64,000 bases of DNA, from contig JAGHZQ010000118.1 in assembly GCA_017746715.1 (NCBI GenBank), forward strand, positions 1-64,000, in the 5' to 3' direction. The notes under the pieces are model-generated. The model saw only the letters and a list, made by a program, of their open reading frames with translations. It was not told the DNA's origin and made no database searches. The stretch's first letter is position 1; every line of letters begins with the position of its first letter. The translations under genes and the position numbers were made by a program. The stretch comes from Cyanobacteria bacterium SBLK. GTDB taxonomy: Bacteria > Cyanobacteriota > Cyanobacteriia > Cyanobacteriales > Spirulinaceae. This document shows positions 1 through 8,066 of this stretch, in pieces.

Positions 1-647
1 CTACTGGGAAAGTTAGTACAACTAAAATCATGGATTATATCAATGACCCTCACCATTCCTGATGGCGAATAAATTCGCCGTGTCGCTTTTCCACCCCGCT
101 CTAAAGAGACGGGGCTACCAAGCTCCCGTTTTTTCTCGTGTTTCTTCCCGAAATCTCGTCCCGTTACCCTACGAATTTTGGGAATGATTGGTCTTTCGGG
201 ATGTGTTTTTATTGTTGTTGAAGGGTTCAAGCAGGGAGATCTTTCCCAATATCCGATTGTACTTTTATTTTGGTTGCCAGGCTCGATTTATTTGGTTTTT
301 TCGGGTCGGATGAAATAGATAATTACTGGAGAATGTGAAGCAATATTACAGATCGAAAGAATTTGGCGATCGCTCCCGCATTTTTGCACAACAAAAGTAC
401 TTCTCGCCCAAGAGAGGAATATAAGCGCAGTTTCTTTGACAAGAGCGATCGTGAAGAACAATTAGGAAAGTTACTTGAGTATCGTATTATTAGTACTGAA
501 TAATTCTTGTTTAATGACGCAGATCGTTCTGTTCGCACATTAGGGATAGAAAATTCAGTTATCATCCCGGTGAATGGTCAATTAGATCGCATTGATGGAG
601 GTGCTTTACGAGGGGAAAATTTGTTCCATTATAATCTTCTTGTGGTG
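1..647. other. Decayed region with gene fragments, no intact gene
   Basis: No intact gene is visible. On the plus strand a short open frame ending at 318 encodes a hydrophobic stretch with two likely membrane segments (ending YLVFSGRMK), with an ATG only at 184. Just upstream, 61-120 holds a small inverted repeat (GGCGAAT/ATTCGCC) and repeat-like sequence. From about 328 to 501 two plus-strand frames look protein-like and would join if one frameshift near 405-410 were repaired (first part DRSRIFAQQKYFSPK, second part EEYKRSFFDKSDREEQLG). A third fragment starts at 507. I do not recognise any of the families. The pattern suggests remnants of one or more degraded genes. Confidence 0.4.
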
Positions 648-1646
648 CTAATTAAAGGACAAAACCAAGCGCACCAAATCTACCAGCTTAGCCGGGTCGC
701 AATGGGGGTATAATTTTTTGACCGGAACGCGTCCCACCAACCGAGTTACACTAGCAAACTCTGCCTTTCGCAAATCGCGATCGAGGAGATAATTGGTCGA
801 AGTATTGGCAATCAACGCGATCGCCGCCTTTCGTTGAGAAATTTCCCCAATTCTGGGGGCATTTTCCCCCTGTCTCCCCTGCAACAGATAGATTTGCCTT
901 AAAGGTAAAGGAGAATCCTGAAAAGCATATTGTTCCTGCATTAAATCCAAATAACGCTTGTTCCACGTAATATTAGTAGGAACGATCGCGGGCAGGCGAT
1001 CGCGACTCCCATAAAGGAAACCTACGGATTCCGGCCATAGCCGCAAGCGAGGATAGGCAGGTCGCGCATAAGGACTCTTCTCCCGCCATTCTACCGCCAC
1101 CACATCATCGGATAATACCGGATGCCCGAGGTTGGCAAAAGCCGCCGCCGTCGTCGATTTTCCCGCTCCTGCCACCCCTACAAACGCGATCGCTTTCCCC
1201 TCAACGGCGATCGCGCTGGCATGCAGGCAAAGCACCTTTTGCCAGCGCAGCACAAAAGCCAGCACCGGTCCTAAAAGATAAGTTGCCGCATCTTCTAAAG
1301 TGAGAGAATCCGGCCAGCAAACCCAGATTTTTAAAGGCGATCGCTGTAGGAAAAACTCCGTTTCATCACCATATTGCCAATAAAAACCGATGGATCGTTC
1401 GCGATAAAAACATTGCCAAACCTGCAAATTGGGCTTTCCCGTATCGGAAGGGGACGCGCTAACGTACCATTGTTCCCTCTGAAATTGGTGCAATGGTGGA
1501 AGATTGCCCAGTTGCACCCTGACAGGTTGAAATGTTTTGGGAAAAGTCTCTAATGTTTCGAGGGAAATCAAACCGGGAAGGGGAAGATTGGCCAAGAGTG
1601 TCAGACCGCAAACTCTATAGAGAAACGCCTCGCGATCGCTTGCCAA
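648..1646 (-). CDS. HPr-kinase-like P-loop protein (RiPP/lasso-cluster type)
   Basis: 332-residue protein. The C-terminal half has the HPr kinase/phosphorylase-like fold signature: LHASAIAVEGKAIAFVG, then Walker A GVAGAGKS (residues 157-164), then LSDDVVAVEW (about 178-187), where the paired Asp residues are typical of these kinases. The N-terminal half has no recognised domain. True HprK acts on HPr in sugar regulation, but the divergent relatives found beside AsnB-like cyclases in lasso peptide clusters are thought to modify the peptide (kinase of the paeninodin type). Here it lies downstream of an AsnB-like gene on the same strand, with a decayed Uma2 gene between them, which supports the second role by inference only. 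The PqqD and protease partners of a lasso cluster are not seen. Confidence 0.7.
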   Translation of the reverse strand: MASDREAFLYRVCGLTLLANLPLPGLISLETLETFPKTFQPVRVQLGNLPPLHQFQREQWYVSASPSDTGKPNLQVWQCFYRERSIGFYWQYGDETEFFLQRSPLKIWVCWPDSLTLEDAATYLLGPVLAFVLRWQKVLCLHASAIAVEGKAIAFVGVAGAGKSTTAAAFANLGHPVLSDDVVAVEWREKSPYARPAYPRLRLWPESVGFLYGSRDRLPAIVPTNITWNKRYLDLMQEQYAFQDSPLPLRQIYLLQGRQGENAPRIGEISQRKAAIALIANTSTNYLLDRDLRKAEFASVTRLVGRVPVKKLYPHCDPAKLVDLVRLVLSFN

Positions 1647-2012
1647 CTTCTCATCCCTCCAAGTTAATTAGTTTTATTCGGAGTGACGGGGGCCTGTCCC
1701 GCACCATCGGAAGAAATCCCCTCAACTGCAACGTTTTGAGTGAGAGTTTTGATATTTCCGTACAGTTTTAAGTGGGGCTTGTGATAGGCACGTCTAAGAT
1801 TTTGGTTGGACATGGCGACTGACTCCGCAAAAATTCTCCTGCATCCGTATTAGCAGATTTTGCTGGGTTTTGGAAGAGAAAAATCTCTTCATTGATGAGG
1901 GCATTTTAGCGCAGGGTTTTCTCTGAATTCGTCCCCTTCCCAAGCGATCGTCTCGACAGGCAAACTCAAATTACGATATACTTGTTCTCATCGATCTTGA
2001 GAGAATGTTGTC
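1647..2012. other. Intergenic, no gene seen
   Basis: 366 bases between the divergently placed kinase gene and the Uma2 fragment. Short open frames here have no protein character. The region holds scattered HIP1-like GCGATCG motifs. It presumably includes the promoter of the Uma2 fragment, whose ATG at 2013 is preceded by a weak GAGAG ribosome-binding stretch. Confidence 0.5.
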
Positions 2013-2330
2013 ATGTCAGTTCCAGCCATTCGCGAAGAAGCGCCTCAAAATCTCGCGATCGAGGAAGAAACGCCCCCGCTCCCTCCTACTGATTTACCTT
2101 ATGATGACGGAGAACCAGAAAGTAACCGACACCGCATCGCCATGAATGTTTTAATCGAATCCTTGCATCAGGCATATCGGGGACGAGATGACTATTATGC
2201 AAGCGGCAATATGTTTGTTTATTACAGCAGCAGGCAAGCCAGAAATCGAGATTTCCGCGGGCTTGTCCTGAGCGAAGCCGCAGGGCCGGATTTCTTCGTC
2301 GTGTTGGATAAAGTCTCCCTCAATGCAAAG
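2013..2330 (+). pseudogene. Uma2 (DUF820) family gene, 3'-truncated remnant
   Basis: The first 100 or so codons match the N-terminal half of cyanobacterial Uma2 (PD-(D/E)XK-like) proteins: a Pro/Glu-rich leader, SNRHRIAMNVLIESL, DDYYASGNMFVYY and PDFFVVLDKV. Two lesions are visible. A 24-base dispersed-repeat unit (2261-2284) interrupts the conserved RNRDFRG/PDFF join in frame and adds eight residues. Homology then stops near 2330, where the sequence runs into the 3' end of the opposite-strand AsnB-like gene, so the catalytic C-terminal half is missing. The open frame continues to 2432 as antisense of that gene. Compare the longer Uma2 gene at 33678. Function is almost certainly lost. Confidence 0.75.
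2261..2284 (+). repeat. 24-base dispersed repeat inserted in frame in Uma2 remnant
   Basis: The unit, beginning GCTTGTCCTGAGCGAAG, adds residues LVLSEAAG between RNRDFRG and PDFF, which are contiguous in Uma2 relatives. The sequence resembles the 'cttgtcctgagcgaag' dispersed repeats common in filamentous cyanobacteria. Its length is a multiple of three, so the frame is kept. Confidence 0.6.
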
Positions 2331-2346
2331 GCGATCGCCTTGCTTT

Positions 2347-4185
2347 TTAATATCGTTGCAACCAACGCCCCAAACCGAGAGGACGCAAACTACACCAAGC
2401 CGTATAAACACCCAAAGGTTCTCGGCGAGTGACCTGCAAAAGTTGTTCGACATCAACATAGTTCGCGATCGCCTCATTGGCCTCTAACCCGTCCCAAGGT
2501 CGCCAACCCGCTTGTAAAAAAGTATAAAAGGGATTTCCGGCGAGGGGAGTTTTCGGACGGCGTTCGATCGCCTCGGGCAAGCAGTGGCGATCGCCCTGTC
2601 CCCTGCGCCAAGAGAGGGTAGCCCGTGCCAATTCCTTATTGATAAACCAAGGAAACGGCGGAAAAGCGAGCAAATGGTTCAATAAGCGAATATCCAAAAA
2701 AGGAAAATAGACTTCGAGGGGAAATCGCGTTACCCCCGGATCCGACATCTCAAAATTGAGCATCCACAGGGGTTGGAGTAAATCGCGATAGGCTTTGGGA
2801 CGAAAAGGATGGGGAGAAGGCAGAATGACTCGGGACTCTCGCCAGCGATCGCGCAACTGCAAGCGCTTCTCAAAGCCGCGATCGAACCAGTCAGGATAGC
2901 CATCATACTCATTTTTAGATCGTTTCCAGTTTCTCAATTTCCCCAAAATTCCCGTTCCCCAAGCAGGCTGTAAATTCCTCGCCATGCACCGGGCCAAATC
3001 TGCTAACAAGTCCCAAGTCGGAACTTTTCCCCATACATCCATCACTTTTGAAGCTCTCAGCACTTCATCTCCCCCTTGACCGTACAAGCCAACGCAACTA
3101 TGGGTGGCGATTTGTCGGTATTGATGGTAGCCTTGGAGGGGAAAAGGATTAAGACTGGGTTCGGGGGTTTGCAGGTCGGGAAGTTCCCACCCTTGAAAAA
3201 GTTGATAATCGTCGGCGACGAGGAAGTGTAAAGGCATTCCGAGGGCATCGGCAGCAATTTGAGCGTATTTTTCCTCGCGATCGGGAATGCGATGGCGATA
3301 AATGACGGAAAATCCTTGCAAGTCGAGGGGCAAATTCTCCCTTTGAGCGACATCGAGGGCAGTCGCAGCAAGGCTGGTAGAATCGAGACCGCCGCTAAAA
3401 AAGATAGCAATTTTTTCCCGTCGCAGGCGATCGCGCACCGCTTCATCTAACAAACTTTGGAATTCTTCGATATAGGTTTCCGGATTGCGATAACGCCGCA
3501 TTTCCGGCACGGGAAGCGTCCAATAACGGCGTAAAACAAAGCGATCTGCCGTTACCGTCAAACAATGACCCCCCGGCAAGCGTTGAATATCTGCAAAGGT
3601 TGTCGTTGCAGGATTGCAATTGAAGCCAAACAGCAGAAAATCCGCGATCGCATCCTCATTCAAGTTTGCAGAGATACTCGGATGCAAGCGCAAGCTATTG
3701 AGGGTATTCCCCAAGAGAACAACATCCCCGCAATCGGCATAATAAAACGGTTTGACCCCCAAGCGATCGCGAGCGCAGAATAATTTTTGTTCGCGATCGT
3801 CCCAGATTGCAAAGGCAAAAATGCCGATTAAATGCTGCAAGCAATCCTCTCCCCAAACGAGATAGGCATGCAAAAGGAGAAGAACATCGGGATCGCCATC
3901 GGTAATTTCGCAACCCTCGCCCTGCAATTGGGTCATGAGTTCTTTGCGTCCGTCAAGGCGAAGATCGGCAGTAACGCAGGTTTTACCGTCAAGGGTGAGG
4001 GGCTGGCGTTCCGAAAGCGACTCCTTGGCAGCGATCAACAGAGTATGTCCCAAAACCGCGCGATCGTTTTGCCACGTTCCCTTTCCATCCGGCCCGCGAT
4101 CGGCGAGCAAATCCGTTAGTGCTTGCCAGAGTTGGCCATCTCTAGGCTGGCAATCCCGTTGAAAAATTCCCCAAATCCCACTCAT
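2347..4185 (-). CDS. AsnB-like amide ligase lacking glutaminase Cys; lasso-cyclase-like
   Basis: 612 residues with asparagine synthetase B architecture: an N-terminal class II glutamine amidotransferase-like domain (about 1-190, with ADRGPDGKGTW and FCARDRLGVKPFYY) and a C-terminal ATP-pyrophosphatase domain (IAIFFSGGLDSTSLA near residue 260). The protein starts MSGIWGIF, so the nucleophilic Cys2 of true AsnB is replaced by Ser. Without it, glutamine cannot be used as ammonia donor. Lasso-peptide cyclases show exactly this: they adenylate an Asp/Glu side chain and form an amide with an internal amine. The gene is 21 bases downstream of a small acidic-protein gene and upstream of an HPr-kinase-like gene, which fits a RiPP role. 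A non-RiPP amide ligase remains possible. The 3' end abuts the decayed Uma2 fragment. Confidence 0.75.
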   Translation of the reverse strand: MSGIWGIFQRDCQPRDGQLWQALTDLLADRGPDGKGTWQNDRAVLGHTLLIAAKESLSERQPLTLDGKTCVTADLRLDGRKELMTQLQGEGCEITDGDPDVLLLLHAYLVWGEDCLQHLIGIFAFAIWDDREQKLFCARDRLGVKPFYYADCGDVVLLGNTLNSLRLHPSISANLNEDAIADFLLFGFNCNPATTTFADIQRLPGGHCLTVTADRFVLRRYWTLPVPEMRRYRNPETYIEEFQSLLDEAVRDRLRREKIAIFFSGGLDSTSLAATALDVAQRENLPLDLQGFSVIYRHRIPDREEKYAQIAADALGMPLHFLVADDYQLFQGWELPDLQTPEPSLNPFPLQGYHQYRQIATHSCVGLYGQGGDEVLRASKVMDVWGKVPTWDLLADLARCMARNLQPAWGTGILGKLRNWKRSKNEYDGYPDWFDRGFEKRLQLRDRWRESRVILPSPHPFRPKAYRDLLQPLWMLNFEMSDPGVTRFPLEVYFPFLDIRLLNHLLAFPPFPWFINKELARATLSWRRGQGDRHCLPEAIERRPKTPLAGNPFYTFLQAGWRPWDGLEANEAIANYVDVEQLLQVTRREPLGVYTAWCSLRPLGLGRWLQRY

Positions 4186-4206
4186 AGGATTGATCGCTGA
4201 TAACTG

Positions 4207-4551
4207 TTAAAGGAATTCTGAAAGAAAGTCAAAACTGCTGTCATCGAAGAGATCGAAGGGATCGTCTCCCCAAACGGGTTCGGGCCAGAGTAACGCCAAT
4301 GCCATCGAAACATCTTGCTCGATCGCCTCAATATCATCTTGCTCGAAAAGTTTGGCCAAAGCGCTGAGATCGCGAGTTCTCAAGGGCATTAACTGAGCGC
4401 CATAATATTCTCCATCATAAAGGACGCGCTCGCTGCGCCAAGAGGGTTGCGGCGATCTTTTCGCGGTGCGTTTGGCTTCTACCTCCGCGCTAAGACGCAT
4501 CAGGTCGGCAGGAAAAGCACTGGTTTTGGGACTGGGAGAAGAGACTGGCAT
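4207..4551 (-). CDS. Hypothetical small acidic protein in operon with AsnB-like gene
   Basis: 114 residues, family not recognised. The N-terminal half is basic (VEAKRTAKRSPQPSWRSE). The middle (LSALAKLFEQDDIEAIEQDV) should be helical. The C-terminus is strikingly acidic and aromatic (about 95-114, WGDDPFDLFDDSSFDFLS). It is the first gene of the minus-strand set and ends 21 bases before the AsnB-like gene, so co-transcription is likely. That is the position of a substrate peptide in RiPP clusters. The tail has a Gly followed at position 9 by Asp, but lacks the Thr(-2) and YxxP leader features of classic lasso precursors. It may equally be an unrelated partner protein. Confidence 0.55.
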   Translation of the reverse strand: MPVSSPSPKTSAFPADLMRLSAEVEAKRTAKRSPQPSWRSERVLYDGEYYGAQLMPLRTRDLSALAKLFEQDDIEAIEQDVSMALALLWPEPVWGDDPFDLFDDSSFDFLSEFL

Positions 4552-4800
4552 GAGTTAAAAGAAGGAGCAGCAGGAATGCTGGGACAATAGAGGAATTAAT
4601 CTCTAAAAATCGCAGGCACAAGCGCCATTTGGCTGAATTTTATTGCGTTATTTACTATTATGCCCGCCCGCGCCCGAAACAACACGGGGTTGGGAATGAG
4701 ATATTTATTCCCTTGAGAGTTATTCGCGTTACGGATCGTTCTTCCCCTCTAGTTTAAACTTTTTATTGAATAGAGAAAAAAAATATTGAGAAATCCCGAG

Positions 4801-6048
4801 ATGATTCGCAGCGCACCTCAAACCTCAACAATCAATCGCGATCGCCTTTTGCAAAGTATCGCCGAGCTCGCCGCGATCGGTTGCCTGCCTCAAGGGGGCG
4901 TTCGCCGCATTGCCTATACCCCAGAGGACATTCAAGGGCGTAATTTAGTCAGACAATGGATGCAAAAAGCAGACATGAAGGTGCGGATCGATGCTGCGGG
5001 CAATATTATCGGCAGATATGAAGGCAAATTCCCCCAACTGCCAGTTTTAGCGACGGGATCTCATCTCGATACCGTGCCGAGTGGCGGGCGTTATGATGGG
5101 GCATTGGGGGTTTTGGCCGGGTTGGAAGTGGTGCGAGGATTGCAAGACACAAATTTACAATTCGATCGCCCTTTTGAGGTCATTGTCTTCACTGATGAAG
5201 AAAACAGCACGATCGGTTCGAAAGCAATGTCTGGTAATGTCGTTGGCGATTCCGACTATTATCGTCGTCCCGATGGCAGCTCGATCCAAACTTGCTTGCA
5301 ACGAATCGGAGGAAATTGGGACGCGATCGCCACAGCCAAGCGCCCAGTCGGGGAAATTGCCGCTTTTGTCGAGCTGCATGTAGAACAGGGCCCGGTTTTA
5401 GAATCCATGCAAAAAGAAATCGGCATCGTCGAAGGTATCGTCGGTCAAAGGCGCTTTAAAATCTTCGTAGAAGGCAATGCCAACCATGCCGGGACAACAC
5501 CCATGTATATGCGGCGAGATGCTCTTGTAACTGCTTCTAAGGTGGTTTTAGCCGTCAATGCCATCGGCAATACTCCGGGCCAGCAGGTGGCGACAGTCGG
5601 GCAATTGCAAGTGTATCCCAATGCGGCCAATGTCGTCCCCGGAAATGTGGAAATGAGTCTGGATATTCGCGATCTGTCCGATTGCCACATCGATTGCCTT
5701 TTAGAACAGTTGCGCCTGCATTTTGAAGATATTGCCCTTGCCACCGATACAAAAATTCATATTGTACCCCAGTTACACCTCGAACCCGCTCTCGCCGAAC
5801 CTCATATCCAGCAAGCGATCGCCCGCGCTTGCGAAAAAATGGGATTGAGTTATACGCACCTTCCCAGTCGTGCCAGTCACGACGCGCAGGAAATGGCCAA
5901 TATTACCGAAATGGGGATGATTTTCGTCCCCTCTTCTGGGGGGATCAGTCATGCGGAAGAAGAACATTCTTCCCCCGAAGAATGCCTTCGCGGTGCCAAG
6001 GTCTTATGGGAGACCCTGTGGCAATTGGATCGCTATTATGGCACTTGA
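4801..6048 (+). CDS. Zn-dependent M20 amidohydrolase (carbamoylase/allantoate amidohydrolase type)
   Basis: 415 residues from the ATG at 4801; a TTG five codons upstream (4786) is in frame but less likely. It belongs to the M20 hydantoinase/carbamoylase family, which hydrolyses N-carbamoyl amino acids, allantoate or ureidoglycolate-type substrates. Metal-binding and catalytic blocks are complete: TGSHLDTVPSGGRYDGALG (first His and bridging Asp), TDEENSTIGSKAMSG (Glu pair), ELHVEQGP (His), NHAGTTPM (dimer-domain lid) and SSGGISHAEEEHS (C-terminal His). Length is normal for the family, about 410-420. The exact substrate cannot be read from the sequence. A histidine kinase gene follows 65 bases downstream on the same strand, but a shared operon is not evident. 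Confidence 0.9.
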   Translation: MIRSAPQTSTINRDRLLQSIAELAAIGCLPQGGVRRIAYTPEDIQGRNLVRQWMQKADMKVRIDAAGNIIGRYEGKFPQLPVLATGSHLDTVPSGGRYDGALGVLAGLEVVRGLQDTNLQFDRPFEVIVFTDEENSTIGSKAMSGNVVGDSDYYRRPDGSSIQTCLQRIGGNWDAIATAKRPVGEIAAFVELHVEQGPVLESMQKEIGIVEGIVGQRRFKIFVEGNANHAGTTPMYMRRDALVTASKVVLAVNAIGNTPGQQVATVGQLQVYPNAANVVPGNVEMSLDIRDLSDCHIDCLLEQLRLHFEDIALATDTKIHIVPQLHLEPALAEPHIQQAIARACEKMGLSYTHLPSRASHDAQEMANITEMGMIFVPSSGGISHAEEEHSSPEECLRGAKVLWETLWQLDRYYGT

Positions 6049-6113
6049 TTTTTTCGGATGTCAGGGCGATCGCAGTGTAGAGTTGAAGAGAATCGCGCTT
6101 TTTTCTCCCGCCC

Positions 6114-8066
6114 ATGAAACCCTTGCAAACTTGGCGGCAAAAATCCTGGCAATGGCGAATTCGCCATAAAATCGGCTATGGTTATTTTCTCTCGATTTCT
6201 TTGGGATTTGCGGGAACGATTTCGGGGTTACTCGTGGCCGATTACTATCAAGGGCAAGGAATCGAACAATTAGCCGATGCTAATATTCAATCCGAACTTT
6301 TAGTGCGTTTTCAAATAGAAGCCGAAAGAATGCACCTCACCCTCGCTTCTCTCGATTCATTTCTCGACAATTCCGCACGTCTGGCGCAACAACAAGAGCG
6401 CTTGGAACAAACTCAACAAAAACTGCGATCGTTGCAACAAGAACTCGAGGCTTTTCTCGATAGCGATCCAGTCTGGCTGGCAGGCGATCGCGAAAAAATA
6501 AAGAAAATAATACAGGACTATAACCGCGAACTGCAAAACTATTTTCAAAATATTAAAATTTTATTGGTGTCGGAAATTACACCTTCGAAAACATTAGAAG
6601 AGAATTTTATTTTTCAACAATTGAAACGAATTGAAATCTCAGAATCCGTACAAGGCTTAGAAAACTTTTCCTATCAATTAGATCGATTAATTGAGATTGC
6701 TCAAAAACAAGCGCGGGAAGCAGAAATTGAGGTAGAAAATGCCCAAGGCTTAGAAAAGTTTATTATTGTTGTAAGCAGTCTCGTTGCTGTTGCAATTGCT
6801 GGCTGGATTGCTTGGAGAACTACCCATGCGATCGTTGAACCCCTCGAAAGTTTAACGCATACTGCTCGACAAATTGCCCGAGAAGAAGATTTTACATTAC
6901 GAACTAACGTGCAAACTGAAGATGAAATCGGTTCTCTAGCAACTTCTTTAAATTTATTAATCGAAACCGTCGCTCAAAGAACGACAGAATTACTCGCGGC
7001 TAAAGAAGCAGCAGAAGTTGCCAATCGTGCCAAAAGTATCTTTTTGGCAACGATGAGTCACGAACTTCGCACGCCTTTAAATGCAATTTTAGGCTTTTCC
7101 CAATTGCTCGGTCAAGAAATAAATTTGACCGAGGCACAACGAAACAATGTAGATATTATTAATCGCAGTGGCGAACATTTACTCGCATTGATTAATGATA
7201 TTTTGGTTTTCTCCAAAGCTGATGCGGGAAAGTTGGTTTTAATTAATAATGATTTTAATTTACTGGATTTATTGGTAATGTTAGAAGATATGTTTTCACT
7301 GCAAGCTAAAAGCAAAAAACTGCATTTAAATCTTGAAATCAGTTCAGAAGTCCCTCAATATATCCAAGCCGATGAAAATAAATTACGTCAAATATTAATT
7401 AATCTGTTAAGTAATGCAATCAAATTTACAGAGCAAGGAAGCGTAATGCTAAGAGTCAGTTATCAGTCACCAGTTATCAGTTCAACAACCAACAACCAAC
7501 AACTAATTTTTGAAATTGAAGATACGGGATTGGGAATTGCGCCTGAAGAAATGGAGACATTATTTGATGCGTTTACCCAGACCCAAACTGGAAAAAAATT
7601 ACAAAAAGGAACGGGTTTGGGTTTGGCAATTTCTCGTCAGTTTGTAGAATTTATGGGAGGGCAGATTTCCGCACGCAGTGCGCTCGATCGCGGGACAATT
7701 TTTACTTTTACAATTCCTGTTGCACTCGTCGATCGCCCTCCCCAAAAAAATGTTCCCAAAAAAAATGTTCCCAAAAAAAATGTATTGTCTGGCGATACAA
7801 ACCCAGAACCAGTTGACGAAGTAAAGGGGCGATCGCTTTCTCCAGAATTGTTGCAAACCATGCCGGATCTGTGGAGGCAACAACTTCATTACTCTGCCCA
7901 TATAGCAGATTTATGCGAGATTGAAAAACTCATCGCCCAGATTCCAGAATGTCACGAGGAGCTAGCAGCAATTTTAACAAAGATACTGGAAGAATTCCGC
8001 TTTGATATAATTATTGCCGTCTTAGACCAAATCGAGAATCGTTGCCCCCAACAATTAGAAGGCTAG
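6114..8066 (+). CDS. Membrane sensor histidine kinase (TM-sensor-TM-HAMP-HisKA-HATPase)
   Basis: 650 residues. TM1 (about 22-44) and TM2 (about 215-233, FIIVVSSLVAVAIAGWIAW) flank a helical periplasmic sensor of about 170 residues rich in Gln/Glu. HAMP follows (about 234-290), then HisKA with the phospho-acceptor His316 in SHELRTPLNAILGF, and HATPase_c with the N box (LINLLSNAIKF), G1 (DTGLGIAP) and G2 (GTGLGLAIS). The kinase core is intact. After the ATPase domain there are three PKKNV-type pentapeptide repeats, then a helical tail (residues 575-650) of a type found at the ends of many cyanobacterial hybrid kinases, but no receiver domain. A short repeat-derived insertion lies in the ATPase domain. 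The last 4 bases overlap the convergent J-domain gene. Confidence 0.9.
   Translation: MKPLQTWRQKSWQWRIRHKIGYGYFLSISLGFAGTISGLLVADYYQGQGIEQLADANIQSELLVRFQIEAERMHLTLASLDSFLDNSARLAQQQERLEQTQQKLRSLQQELEAFLDSDPVWLAGDREKIKKIIQDYNRELQNYFQNIKILLVSEITPSKTLEENFIFQQLKRIEISESVQGLENFSYQLDRLIEIAQKQAREAEIEVENAQGLEKFIIVVSSLVAVAIAGWIAWRTTHAIVEPLESLTHTARQIAREEDFTLRTNVQTEDEIGSLATSLNLLIETVAQRTTELLAAKEAAEVANRAKSIFLATMSHELRTPLNAILGFSQLLGQEINLTEAQRNNVDIINRSGEHLLALINDILVFSKADAGKLVLINNDFNLLDLLVMLEDMFSLQAKSKKLHLNLEISSEVPQYIQADENKLRQILINLLSNAIKFTEQGSVMLRVSYQSPVISSTTNNQQLIFEIEDTGLGIAPEEMETLFDAFTQTQTGKKLQKGTGLGLAISRQFVEFMGGQISARSALDRGTIFTFTIPVALVDRPPQKNVPKKNVPKKNVLSGDTNPEPVDEVKGRSLSPELLQTMPDLWRQQLHYSAHIADLCEIEKLIAQIPECHEELAAILTKILEEFRFDIIIAVLDQIENRCPQQLEG
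7453..7505 (+). repeat. Cyanobacterial short repeats inserted in HATPase loop
   Basis: Sequence of the form CAGTTATCAGTCACCAGTTATCAG followed by three ACCAACA-type units. This is the same CAGTTATCAG/CTGATAACTG family that occurs between genes at 26383-26410 and 33646-33677. It encodes the low-complexity SYQSPVISSTTNNQQ between the conserved strands MLRV and LIFEIEDTG, at the same loop that carries a repeat insertion in the 50618-55669 kinase. Confidence 0.6.
7740..7784 (+). repeat. 15-base tandem repeat, three copies, A-rich
   Basis: Three near-identical 15-base units of the form CCCAAAAAAAATGTT encode PQKNV-PKKNV-PKKNV between the ATPase domain and the C-terminal tail of the histidine kinase. 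Each unit has a run of seven or eight A residues. Unit gain or loss keeps frame, whereas slippage within an A run would not. Confidence 0.85.

Noticed and set aside
4207..4551. Firm call as lasso peptide precursor
   Set aside because: Too long, no Thr at -2, no YxxP leader motif, and no B1/B2 genes. Left as hypothetical with a low-interest hypothesis.
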